A DNA stretch of 64,000 bases from Avena insularis (taxonomy: Eukaryota; Streptophyta; Magnoliopsida; Poales; Poaceae): assembly GCA_023614405.1 (NCBI GenBank), contig CM042694.1, forward strand, positions 129,027,711-129,091,710. Direction: 5' to 3'. The notes under the pieces are model-generated. The model saw nothing but the letters and a program-made list of their open reading frames with translations, ran no database searches and was not told the DNA's origin. The translations under genes were made by a program, and so were the position numbers. Shown here one piece after another: positions 37,201-47,690 of the stretch; the stretch's first letter is position 1, and each line of letters starts with the position of its first letter.

Positions 37201-40155
37201 AGTGGATCCATATGTGGTATGTCAAAAGAACACACATGCAATAACTCCATTTGTTGTTAGTAAAAAGAAAACACATGCAATGACACTGGTGGATCCATGT
37301 GTGGTCTATGAAGAGAACACACATGCAATGCCTCTGGTTGTGGTATGTGAAAAGAGGACACATGTAATGACACTGGTTGTTGTTAGTAAAAAGAGCACAC
37401 ATTCAATGACACTGGTGGATCATAGCTGGATTGTGAAAAGAACACACATGCAATGACACTGGTGGATGCATATGTGGTATGTGAAAAGAACACACATGCA
37501 ATGATTCTAGTTGTTGTTAGTAAAAAGAACACACATGCAATGACAATTGTGGATCCATGTGTGGTCTCTGAAGAGAACACACATTTCAATGACACTGGTG
37601 GATCCATATGTGGTATCTGAAAAGAACACACATGCAATGACTCGAGTTGTTGTTAGTAAAAAGAACACACATGCAATGAAACTGGTCGATCCATGTGTGG
37701 TCTCTAAAGAGAACACACATGTAATGACTCTAGTTGTGGTTAATGAGAAGAACACACATTTCAATGACACTAGTGGATCCATATGTGGTTTGTGAAAAGA
37801 ATAATCATGAAATGAGTCTAGTTGTTGTTACTAAAAAGAACACACATGCAATGACACTGGTGGATCCATGTGTGTTCTCTGAAGAGAACACACATTTCAA
37901 TGACACTGGTGGATCCATATGTGGTATGTGAAAAGAGCACACAATGAGTGACACTAGTTGTTAGTAAAAAGAACACACATGCAATGACACTTGTGGATAC
38001 ATGTGTGGTCTGTGAAGAGAACACACATGCAATGACACTGGTGGACCCATGTGTGGTCTCGGAAGAGAACACACATGAAATGACTCTAGTTGTTGTTAGT
38101 AAAAAGAACACACATGCAATGACACTGGTAGATCCATGTGTGGTCTATCAAGAGAACACACATTTCAATGACACTGGTGGATCCATATGTGGTATGTGAA
38201 AACAACACACATGCAATGACACCAGTTGTTGTTAGTAAAAAGAACACACATGCAATGAAACTGGTGGATCCATGTGTGGTGTCTGAAGGGAACACACATG
38301 CAATGGCTCCAGTTGTTGTTAGTAAAAAGAACACACATGCAATGACACTGGTGGATCCATGTGTGGTCTCTGAAGAGAACACACATGCAATGACTCTGGT
38401 TGTTGTTAGTAAAAAGAGCACAGATGCAATGACACTGGTGGATCCATAGGTGGATTATGAAAAGAACACACATGCAATGACACTAGTGGATCCATATGTG
38501 GTATGTGAAAATAACACACATGCAATGACTCCAGTTGTTAGTAAAAAGAACACACATGCAATGACACTGGTGGATCCATGTGTGGTCTCTGAAGAGAACA
38601 CACATTTCAATGACACTGGTGGATCCATATGTGGTATGTGAAAAGAACGCACATGCAATGACTAAAGTTGTTTTTAGTAAAAAGAACACACATGCAATAA
38701 CACTGGTGGATCCATAGGTGGATTGTGAAAAGAACACACATGCAATGACACTGGTGGATCCATATGTGGTATGTGAAAAGAACACATGCAATGACTCAAG
38801 TTGTTGTTAGTAAAAAGAACACACATGTAATGACACTGGTGGATCCATGTGTGGTCTCTGAGGAGAACAGGCATGCAATTACTCTGGTTGTTGTTAGTAA
38901 AAAAGAACACACATGCAATGACACTAGGGGATCCATGTGTGGTCTCTAAAGAGAACACACATTTCAATGACACTAGTCGATCCATATGTGGTATGTGAAA
39001 AGAACACACATGCAATGACTAAAGTTGTTTTAGGTAAAAAGAACACACATCCAATAACACTGGTGGATCCATAGGTGGATTGTGAAAAGAACACACATGG
39101 AGTGACCCCGGTGGATCCATATGTGGTATGTGAAAAGAACACACATGCAATGACTCAAGTTGTTGTTAGTAAAAAGAACACACATGTAATGACACTAGTG
39201 GATCCATGTGTAGTCTCTGAAGAGAACACACATGCAATGACTCTAGTTGTTGTTAGTAAAAAGAGCACACATGCAATGACACTGGTGGATCCATAGGTGG
39301 ATTGTGAAAAGAACACACATGCAATCACACTGGTGGATCCAAATGTGGTATGTGAAAAGAACACACATGTAATGACTCTAGTTGTTGTTAGTAAAAAGAA
39401 CACACATGCAATGACACAGGTGGATCCATGTGTGGTCATTGAAGAGAACACACATTTCAATGACACTGGTGGATGCATATGTGGTATGTGAAAAGAACAC
39501 ACATGCAATGACTCCAGTTGTTGTTAGTAAAAAGAACACACATGCAATGACACTGGTGGATCCATGTGTGGTCTCTGAAGAGAACACAAATGCAATGACT
39601 CTAGGTGTGGTTAATGAGAAGAACACACATTTCAATGACACTGGTGGATCCATATGTGGTTTGTGAAAAGAATAGTCATGAAATGACTCTAGTGGTATTT
39701 AGTAAAAAGAACATACATGCAATGACACTGGTGGATCCATGTGTGGTCTCTGAAGAGAACACACATTTCAATGACACTGGTGGATCCATATGTGGTATGT
39801 GAAAAGAGCACACATGCAATGACACTGGTTGTTGTTAGTAAAAAGAAAACACATGTAATGACCCTAGTGGATCCATGTGTGGTCTCTGAAGACAACACAC
39901 ATGCAATGACTCTGGTTGTTGTTAGTAAAAAGAGCACACATTTCAATGACACTGGTGGATCCATATGTGGTATGTGAAAACAACAGTCGTGAAATGACTC
40001 TAGTTGTGGTTAATGAAAGAATACACATTGCAATGACAATGGTGGTTCCATATGTGGTCTGTGAAATGAACACACATGCAATGACTCTAGCTATGGTTAA
40101 TGAGAAGAACACACATGCAATAACACTGGTGGATCCATAGGAGGATTGTGAAAAG
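34283..40155. repeat. Tandem array segment 3 and right edge of the array
   Basis: The array resumes with the duplicated AAAAG and continues for 5.9 kb with the same unit types. Additional tails here include GGATCCATAGGTGGATTGTGAAAAG. It ends at about 40155, where GATTGTGAAAAG passes into unrelated sequence. Minus-strand frames of 342 and 371 codons run through it but have no start context, no domain and no codon bias, and are treated as repeat artefacts. Confidence 0.93.
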
Positions 40156-40435
40156 AGATTTGCCCTCTCTCTCGGTCACAAATCTCATAAAAGTCCAAAC
40201 GTGTGGAGATCCCAAACGTGTGCTCACTCTGGGTGCTATGCCCTGATTGGCTGACACAGATGTCACGCGGATCGTCTCCACCAACCGTTGATCCTATGTG
40301 ATCCAACGGGCAGGATAACCCCTCCCTTCTCCACTTTTTTTATGCATGGTCAATTCGTGCCACCTCTCTATCCGTCCACCGATACTTTACCTCCATAAAC
40401 AAGTGAAAATCCATCTATCTAACTAAAATAAATGA
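40156..40435. other. Unique sequence between the array and the first gene
   Basis: Array-unrelated DNA, about 280 bp. No gene, tRNA or repeat was seen. It would form the 3' flank of the minus-strand gene that ends at 40436. Confidence 0.5.
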
Positions 40436-41014
40436 TCATATTTCGAAGAAGCCATCGTCTTCGTCTTCCAGTTCGTCCTTGTCTTCGTCAACGCCATGGT
40501 CCCTGCCATCACCGTCGTCGGTGTCCTCCTATGACAACTCGACACCGCCCCCTTCCTCGAATAAGCGTGTTATCTCCTCGTCGGAGTCCTCCTCCTCCTC
40601 TTCATAGTTCCACGGGTCCACGTCACTCTCCTCCGCTTCTGCCTCCAACTGATCGATGAACGCCTCCTCGTTGGCCGAGTCGGACTCGTCCAAATAGCTA
40701 TCTCCTCTCTACTTCCTGGTCTTCTTCTTGTTCCTCTTCTTGTCCGTACTCACCTGTGCAACACGCGCCCCCGTCCTGGCTGCTGCTTTGCGCTCATCCG
40801 ACGTTGTAGGTACCCCACACTCCTCCTGCGTGGCCGATACGAGCTTCGACGTTGCAGTGTCCTCGAGTGCCGATGTCGATGGATCTTGGCGTGGTCGGAC
40901 ACTACGTGCTGCCTCAGCAGGCGACTCGCGAGCGCGAACGATGCAGCGAAGAGCTAGGGACGCAGGACGGTCAGTGGACGGCTTGGACCTGCCATTGCCA
41001 CGGCGAGGGGGCAT
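40436..41014 (-). pseudogene. Acidic low-complexity protein, unknown function, two in-frame stops
   Basis: I do not recognise a domain. Reading from ATG at 41014, the first ~100 residues are basic and Ser/Ala/Arg-rich (start MPPRRGNGRSKPSTDRP; Lys/Arg cluster DKKRNKKKTRK at the end). After a TAG at 40711-40709 the same frame continues into a strongly acidic tail (YLDESDSANEEAFIDQL, then EEEEEDSDEEITRLFEEGG). A second TAG follows at 40531-40529, then an Asp/Glu-rich end closing with TGA at 40438-40436. The frame is maintained across about 190 codons despite two stops, which suggests a once-coding gene now broken by point mutations. A basic N-terminus with an acidic C-terminus would suit a nuclear protein, but that is only inference. 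It is divergent to the coiled-coil gene at 41741. Confidence 0.55.
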
Positions 41015-41740
41015 CGTGCTCGAGGTAGTTACTCTGAATGGTCGATGGCGGGTACACAGAGTGGGGTGCCGATCTGATCAAGGATGAGCAGCGGTTTCTT
41101 GCATCGTGTCCACGCATGCATTTGTCGATTATAAAAAAAAAGTAATATCTCGCGTACTGAACATAATTTGATCACAACAAAAGTGGCACAGCATATTCTA
41201 GACTCGTAAATATCCCGTGCGTGCCTGTCGACGTGGAGTTCGACGGAGTTCGACGTGCCGACGTGATCGTGCAGCAGATGCGCGCGTCATTGCCCCATCA
41301 ACACGTGACAAACGCACGCGTGACGTGCGTGCCGATGCCCGTGATGACCACCCAACTCGCAGTCCCCTTATTATATACTGGATTTTGGGCGACGCCGAAG
41401 ACCATTGAACTGTCCATCGCAATAAAGACAAGTCCCATCGATTCCCTACCCCTGTCCCCTGGCTTCTTTGAGAAGGTAGACCATACACGGTGGTCTTGTA
41501 TAATAGTACTAGTACTACTGGACCATGGCATGTACTCTTGGACTCTTCTCCCACACTAATCAATATCTTCTTCCTCCTGCCGCCACCACCCTCACCCTGC
41601 AAGCCATGGCTCCCCTGAGGAGGGGGAGAGGCCGGTCGACGATCCTCACGGAGAAAAGGGAGAGAAATCGCTGCGAGGCACTTCTTGATCTACCAGCCGC
41701 TCAAGCCCCCTCTCTCATCGAGGCCTAATCTCCCCCAACA
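41015..41740. promoter_or_regulatory. Shared intergenic region between two divergent genes
   Basis: This 726-bp region separates the minus-strand gene starting at 41014 from the plus-strand gene starting at 41741. A CTTATTATATACTGG stretch near 41367-41381 is a plausible TATA region for the plus-strand gene. The sequence before 41741 is pyrimidine-rich like a plant 5' leader and contains an upstream ATG (41606) opening a 40-codon frame. Promoter function is inferred from position only. Confidence 0.4.
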
Positions 41741-42778
41741 ATGGCGCCGAATGTTCTAGAAGGCGAGGGCTCCTCCCGGTACGGTCTTCTTGTTCTACTT
41801 CTTCTCCATCTCCCTCTCCATCATGATCTTATTCAGCTTCTTCTTGTTTTTCTTCTTCTTGTTCTTCCTCTTCTACGTATTACAGGCCGGCCGTGGAGCT
41901 AGAATCCACCATGACAGAGGCGTTGCAGGACCCGTTCGGCTGCGTTCAACATCTCAGCGAGGTAGCAAATCTCCACATTGTTATTTCTCTGAGTTGTGAC
42001 GTGGATTCCTTAGATCGTGTCTGCCCTGCATTGGGGTTTCTTCTTATTTTGCGAGTTGAATTAGTTTTCATGAATATGACTGGATCTCTTGGTCTTTCCT
42101 TAATACCTCTGTTCATAGATTCACTATGGATTTTTGTGATTAGGATTAGTTTATCGTGGTCATGAATAGATCTCTAGGTCCATTTTTTAACACTGCGGTC
42201 AATAGATTCAACATGGATTTTTTGATCTGTATCAGTATTCACCTGGAACCTGGGGTGTAATTATAGAATTCCTATTTCAATTAACATGAACGATGTAGCG
42301 ATCGAAGGCCAAGTACCGTGACAAGGTGGCCGCGATCAGTGCCAAGATTGACAACCAATATGGGCTTGCACGCTCCCTCACCCAAGCTAATGAGAGCCTA
42401 CGCAAGAAATTATCTGTGCAGAAGGAGATCTTGCTAGATTTTGCACGTGACATCGTGAGGCTGCAGAAAGTGCTCGACCGTAACTTGAACAGGCAAGAAC
42501 AGGCCATCAAGATAATCAACTAGCTCATGGAGGAGAAGAAGAATCTCGTGGAAAGGTGCACTCTCCTGCAGGACGAAGTCACCGAGGCACTCAGAGGACG
42601 CGTCAAGGAAACCAAGGCTACCATCCAAGCCTACCATGACAGGAACCGTTGCCTGGATGCAGTGAAGGAGATGAAGCAGGACATGAGCAGAGGGATCACC
42701 ATACTCGAGGGTGTTCAGAAAGAGAACGAGGAGCTAAGGGCTTGTCTGGAGGCATATCGGAGTAATGCCCAAGTCTGA
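41741..42778 (+). pseudogene. Spliced coiled-coil protein, unknown function, one in-frame stop
   Basis: Three exons fit together in one frame: 41741-41778 (MAPNVLEGEGSSR), 41886-41961 (PAVELESTMTEALQDPF then CVQHLSE) and 42299-42778 (RSKAKYRDKVAAISAKID onward). Both introns (107 and 337 bp) have GT..AG borders and phases that preserve the frame, which is good evidence of a real spliced gene. Exon 3 encodes a nearly continuous heptad-rich coiled coil (SLTQANESLRKKLSVQKEI, VKEMKQDMSRGITILEG), interrupted by TAG at 42521-42523 and ending with TGA at 42776. The upstream ATG at 41606 gives only a 40-codon frame, so I chose 41741. No enzymatic motif is visible. A scaffold or dimerising role is the most that can be said. 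A related block follows at 43251. Confidence 0.62.
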
Positions 42779-43250
42779 TTCCCGTTAGCGGGGACACGAA
42801 TATCAGTTTTTCCTCCACTCCTTTTGTAATGTTTAGGGTTCAGGGAGCAATGCCCAAGTCTGCTTCCCATTATAGGGTGCAATAAGAATCCTAGGGCAAC
42901 TCCTTATCTATCTGGACATGTGTTGGTGTTCATGTTCATGAATGGACACCATGTGCTCTTTCCATTATGTATCTGGACATGGGTTTCTGCATTATGAGTT
43001 TGCCACTCTCCCACTACTATTTGGTGATATTGGGAAAAACCCATAGCACACTAAACTACAGATAAATCTTATTTGTCTTTGAAATTGAAATTATGACAGT
43101 GCCACTAGTCGACTCATAAAATGTTGATTAGTCCTAGATTGCTTCTTCCTTGAAATTATGACAGTGCCACTAGTCGATTCAGTTAATTATGGAAACTAAC
43201 CAGCTTGTCCTGGTGAACTGAACAAACCATACTATGTATTTTTGTTGCAG
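42779..43250. other. Spacer or intron between coiled-coil blocks
   Basis: AT-rich DNA with a short internal duplication: AATGCCCAAGTCTG at about 42764-42777 recurs at about 42849-42862. It ends in TTTTTGTTGCAG, a strong plant 3' splice site at 43239-43250. It may be an intron leading into the next coding block. Confidence 0.45.
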
Positions 43251-43625
43251 GGAAAGAGGCGAAAGATCAACCAGGACCTGGCGACCTGGCTAAATGACAA
43301 GATAGAATTCCAAAGGGAGAAGCAGAATTCCTAGAAACTGGCCTTTGACCACCTGCGTGCTGAACTCGCGGTCCTTTCTGACAAGTGCCAGAAACTGAAG
43401 GAGTTAAATGCCGGCTGGGCAAAGCTACACAGTGAATGTCGCACCTCGGCTAGAAAGCAGACGAAGTTCATGAAAGGGATCTTGAAGGAAAATCGCATGG
43501 CTATGGACCAACTTCTCCAATCCGTGATGGAGCGCTAGAACCTACAGCTGAAGCACGACATATTACGGAAGGAGCTGGCTGGTCTTAGGGAGGAAAACAG
43601 GCAGCTCCGGGCCAGGCTCGCTTGA
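43251..43625 (+). pseudogene. Second coiled-coil coding block (possible last exon), two in-frame stops
   Basis: Starting right after an AG acceptor, one frame runs for 124 codons: GKRRKINQDLATWLNDKIEF, then a long helix-forming region rich in Glu, Lys, Leu and Gln (AELAVLSDKCQKLKEL, LRKELAGLREENRQLRARLA) to TGA at 43623. TAG codons at 43332 and 43536 break it in frame. The amino-acid style matches the coiled-coil gene just upstream. It is either the final exon of that gene, reached by a donor I could not fix within exon 3, or a partial tandem copy. No domain beyond coiled coil is recognised. Confidence 0.5.
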
Positions 43626-43888
43626 ACACAGCATATGTCTATTTAGTACTGAACTACCTGGTTTATCATCTGTAGTGGTGATTTTGTAAGCGTGAACTTA
43701 ACTCTATGCACGATATGTGTGTTCGTCTGAAATTAGTTTGCTCGAGGATTGAGTTTGGCTTAGTTAAGAAAGCGCAACTACAAGTCTTACAGTTAACTAG
43801 TTTCAGGCATTGGCACAACATAAATTATTCAACTCGAATTTCCTTTATCCTCTATAGTATGTCCTTGTTCACCCTCGCGCGCCTTCTT
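43626..43888. other. Convergent 3' intergenic region
   Basis: This 263-bp region lies between the plus-strand coiled-coil block and the 3' end of the minus-strand zinc-finger gene. It is AT-rich and would hold the two converging 3' ends. No gene is seen. Confidence 0.4.
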
Positions 43889-44655
43889 CTATTCCTTCAA
43901 TAGATCCACAATGCAGTACTCTAGCTTCTTCTTGTCTTCCCTGAGCTGATCCCTCTCCTTTTCTGCATTATGAATCAGCAACCCGTGACTATCCTGAAGC
44001 TTCTTTGCAGTTCCAACCAAGCTCCCATTGATTCTGTCAGTTAGCTTTGACTCCAAATTCTCGATTTCTTGTTCCAGCTCCTTATTTCGTACCGACAGCT
44101 TGTAATTTTTTTCAGCTACATCACTTACATCAGTAAATCTCCCCGACCTTTCCAACTCATACATCTCCCATAACTGTGCCAAACATTTCTTAAGTGCATC
44201 TGGCCACTCAAGATCCACCCACTCTACTACTTTACACACCGGGCGAACCTAAAAACACACACACTATAGTGTTATGAACATGCACGATACATTTTACTTC
44301 ATGTCACAGTTGCACATAATGTAAACAAACCTGATTTGTACAGCCCAAAAACCTTCTCCCAGTGTTACTGCCTTCGAATGCAACATATCTCCTCAGTTTT
44401 AGCCCATGGTCACATGGCACTTCTCCATCGAGATCTAGGCCCTCCCATTCAGAGTCGTAGATCGTCCATGGTACCTATAGGTAAATGCAAAGCTGAAATC
44501 AAACACGATTGCATGCACATATGGAGCTCAGATCGAGAGATTTACCATTGCCTAACCCTAGCCCGAGAAAACAGAGGAACTCACATCATGGAAGGAATAC
44601 TCGATATCGGAGAGAAGGCTGTCGCTGCTCGACTGGTCATCCTCGCCGTTCAAGG
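43889..44655 (-). CDS. GRF-type zinc finger plus coiled-coil protein, 5' end undefined
   Basis: Three minus-strand exons join in frame. Exon A (to 44585) encodes LSLNGEDDQSSSDSLLSD and IEYSFHD. Exon B (44474-44331) encodes VPWTIYDSEWEGLDLDG, then EVPCDHGLKLRRYVAFEG and SNTGRRFLGCTNQ. Exon C (44248-43889) encodes VRPVCKVVEWVD, followed by about 100 residues of coiled coil (NKELEQEIENLESKLTD, KERDQLREDKKKLEY) to a TAG at 43891. The C-x-H ... GRRFLGC ... C-x-x-x-E-W pattern is that of a GRF-type zinc finger, a small zinc-binding, nucleic-acid-interacting module, here split by an intron. All splice borders are GT..AG. Upstream of exon A the frame meets a TAA near 44700 without an ATG, so the start is lost or lies in an unseen exon. 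Function beyond the domain is unknown. It is convergent with the coiled-coil gene. Confidence 0.6.
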
Positions 44656-45000
44656 ACAGCACACGAATGTTGACACATACCCAACAACTGGTGCACCATG
44701 CAAAAATTTAGACATCCACAAAATGAGTTTCTAACTCGAATTCGATTCACGAAACGCAACGCGCGTGGAGGCGAGGCGAGGTGGTCAGCGGCGGAGGAGG
44801 AATGTGCGTGGACTCCTTCTCTTCTCACTCACTTTATTTGAGTGAAACAGCTCACCTTATAAGCTGGTCTAACTCTCTCTCAACTAGCAATGTCGGACTA
44901 AACTTTGTCTCCCACACAGCTCCCAATCTGCCATAGTGGATGGGCCTTGAGATTTCAGGATTGATTAGACTACATGGGTTGCAGCCCATATAAATCTAAC
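44656..45000. other. 5' flank of the zinc-finger gene
   Basis: Sequence upstream of the minus-strand gene. It contains GGCGAGGCGAGGTGG-type purine tracts near 44771-44785 and TATA-poor mixed sequence. No additional gene is evident. Confidence 0.35.
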
Positions 45001-45020
45001 AGACATAAAATTCCAAATAA

Positions 45021-45415
45021 GGAGCACTAGGGGGATCCCTTGTCCCTTAGGCTCCCTTTATAAGGAGCACTAGGGGGATCGATCACCCCAGCATCCCTAG
45101 GGGGCTCATTCTTCCCAGCTCACTCATGAGCTCTCTCTTCTTCCTCTAGCTCTTAGGCACATAGAGAAGGCCTCATAGAGGCAAGCTACAACTCAAGGAG
45201 TACCATTGTAGCTACATGTACAGCTCATATACAGTCAGATAGGAAGGAGTAGGGGTTTTACCTCCACACGAGGGCCCTGAACTTGGATAGATCTTAGTGT
45301 TGGTAATGTTCTTCCGTGTGCGGTCTTCATCGCATCATCCCTCCCCAGATCCTCTAGTGTCCATCGGCCCCAACATAAGCATATCATAGGCATCTGTTGA
45401 TATCAAACCACGACA
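45021..45415 (+). repeat. 3' part of a gypsy-type LTR
   Basis: The sequence ends AACCACGACA directly before a primer-binding site, so it is the end of a 5' LTR. A CTTTATAAGG TATA-like element lies near 45056. GGAGCACTAGGGGGATC is repeated at 45021-45037 and 45064-45080, across that element. A matching LTR start (expected TGTCGTGG by symmetry with CCACGACA) was not found, so the LTR is truncated or its left edge is uncertain. Confidence 0.55.
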
Positions 45416-45416
45416 G

Positions 45417-45436
45417 TTGGTGCCCACCGTGGGGCC
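45417..45436 (+). other. Gypsy-type primer-binding site
   Basis: TTGGTGCCCACCGTGGGGCC lies one base after the CACGACA LTR end. This C-rich motif, usually TTGGCGCCCACCGTGGGGC, marks the primer-binding site of many grass gypsy elements. Confidence 0.65.
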
Positions 45437-46059
45437 AGCAGTGGCGTTGGCTGGAGTTTCATCCGAACGGGACTGTCTTCATCAACCACTGCATCACCAT
45501 CGCTGTAGCAGCTTCATCTTCTTCGTCACCATCGTACAGTATTCAACAAAGCCTGGGGCTGGCATGCAAGCTTCCTATCAACATATGTCGGCCTCAACAT
45601 CAACACCGACAATATTGACGTAAGTATCTAGTATGTCCACATGCACATATGGATAACCCCGGATGTCACTCGGGGCTATCACCCTTTATCACTTGTCTAG
45701 CTATTCACCCTGGGAACAAGGTGTCTCAACTCGGGGCTAGCCGGCATACCCGGCATAAGATCTCATGTAGTTAGGAAAAGTATCACGAGGGTTCGATCGG
45801 TACTTAGCCGACATCCTCTTGCATAGAAATCTGCTTAGATTAACGCTCAGTGCATATAGTTTATGTTGTTTGATATGCTTTCAAAGTATTTCAACTTTTG
45901 TTATGTCTACAAGTATGTAAACTTCTCTATGTCTATAGGTTTGTCTTTCGTTATGCCTACTGCTAAGGTTGAACATCTGTTATATGTATATGTTGACTAA
46001 CTATGTCACTTGGAATGTCTGTTGCTAAGAAAAACTTACAGCCAAGTTATCACTATGCC

Positions 46060-46660
46060 TTAAAGTATCTCAAATCACTGCTTATGTCGGTTTGCCAACA
46101 TATCATGACCTCATCATAAAGTATGTCAAATCACCATTTATGTTGGTTTGATAGCATATCATGGCCTCATCATAAAGTATCTCAAATCACTGTTAATGTC
46201 GTTTTGCCAATGTATCATGGCCTCATCATAAAGTATGTCAAATCACTGTTTATGTCAAATCACTATTTATGTCGGTTTGCTAGCATATCATGGCCTCACC
46301 ATAAAGTATGTCAAATCATTGTTTATGTCGGTTTACCAGCATATCATGATCTCATCCTAAAGTATGTCAAATCACTATTTATGTCGATTTGCCAGCATAT
46401 CATGGTCTAATCATAAAGTATGTCAAATCACCCTTATGTCGGTTTACCAATGTATCATGGCATCATCATAAAATATCTCAAATTACTGGTTATATCAGTT
46501 TCCCATCATAACATGGCCTCATCATAAAGTATGTCAATTCACCGTTTATGTCAGTTTGCCAATATAACAAGACCTCATCATAAGACATGTCAAATTACTG
46601 TGTATGTCGGATTGCCAAGATATCATGGCATCAACACAAAATTATCTCAGTTCGTCACTT
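46060..46660 (+). repeat. 56-bp minisatellite
   Basis: About ten imperfect copies of a unit such as CATAAAGTATGTCAAATCAC followed by TGTTTATGTCGGTTTGCCAG and CATATCATGGCCTCAT. Successive CATAAAG starts at 46115, 46171 and 46227 give an exact 56-bp period. Some units are shortened. Confidence 0.85.
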
Positions 46661-46849
46661 ATATCGGCATGACCGAGTATCCTCGACATCAATATCGGAT
46701 TTCTAGATCATATTGTCAACTATCAAAGCATCTATGGCATGTATGTCGCACTTTGACATGTATGTCGGATTTGGATATGTATGTCAGCTTTGGACATGAA
46801 TGTCGCACTTTAATAGGTATGTTGGATCAGCAAGTACCCTGACTCTCAA

Positions 46850-47690
46850 AATATGTCAAATTTTCCCATACAGGCCATATGACGAATGCTCATGCAGGCT
46901 ATATGTCAAATTCCCATGCAGGCCATATGACGAATACCCAAGCAAGCTATATGTTAAATTTTCCCATACTGGCCATATGACGAATGCCTAAGCAGGCTAT
47001 ATGTCAAATTTTCCTATGTAAGACATATAACGAAGGCCCAAGCAGACTATATGTCAAATTTACCCATGAAGGCCATATGACGAATGCCCAAGTAAACTAT
47101 ATGTCAAATTTCCCCATGCAGGCCTTATGTCAAAATTGCCCAAGCAGGTCATATATCAAATTTTCCCATGCAGGCCATATGTCAAGTTCGCCCATGCAGG
47201 CTATATGTCAAAAGGCCTTATGTCAAAAAATTTCATGCAGGCTATATATCAAATTTTCCCATGCAAGCCTTATGTCAAATTTGCCCATGCAGGCTATATG
47301 TTAAATTTTCCTATACAGGTCTTATGTCAAATTTATCCATACAAGCTATATGTAAAATTTGTCCATGTAGGTTATATGTCAAATTTGCCCATGCAAGCCT
47401 TATATCAAATTGTCCCATGTAGGCTATATGTCAAATTCGCCCATGCAAGCTATATGTCGAATTTATCCATGCAGGCTATATGTCAAATTTTCCCATGCAG
47501 GTTATATGTCAAATTTGTCCATGTAGGCTATATGTCAAATTTGCCTCTACAGGCCTTATGTCAAATTTTTTCATGCAGGCCTTATGTCAAATTTCTCTTG
47601 CAGGTTGTATATCAAATTTGCCCATGCAGACCTTATGTCAAATTCGCCCATGCAGGCCATATGTCAATCAAAACTTATTCACGCAATGTG
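46850..47690 (+). repeat. 26-bp minisatellite
   Basis: Roughly thirty imperfect copies of a 26-bp unit made of CATGCAGGCTATATG followed by TCAAATTTGCC. Starts at 47468, 47494 and 47520 give the 26-bp period. The left part alternates with a CATATGACGAATGCC variant. A 190-codon plus-strand frame (47127-47699) is open only because three 26-bp units equal 26 codons; it is a repeat artefact. Confidence 0.88.

Noticed and set aside
35000..37250. 342- and 371-codon minus-strand frames in the tandem array as a repetitive protein gene
   Set aside because: Frames are open on both strands over the same bases, the unit lengths explain the openness, and there is no start context, splice signal or domain.
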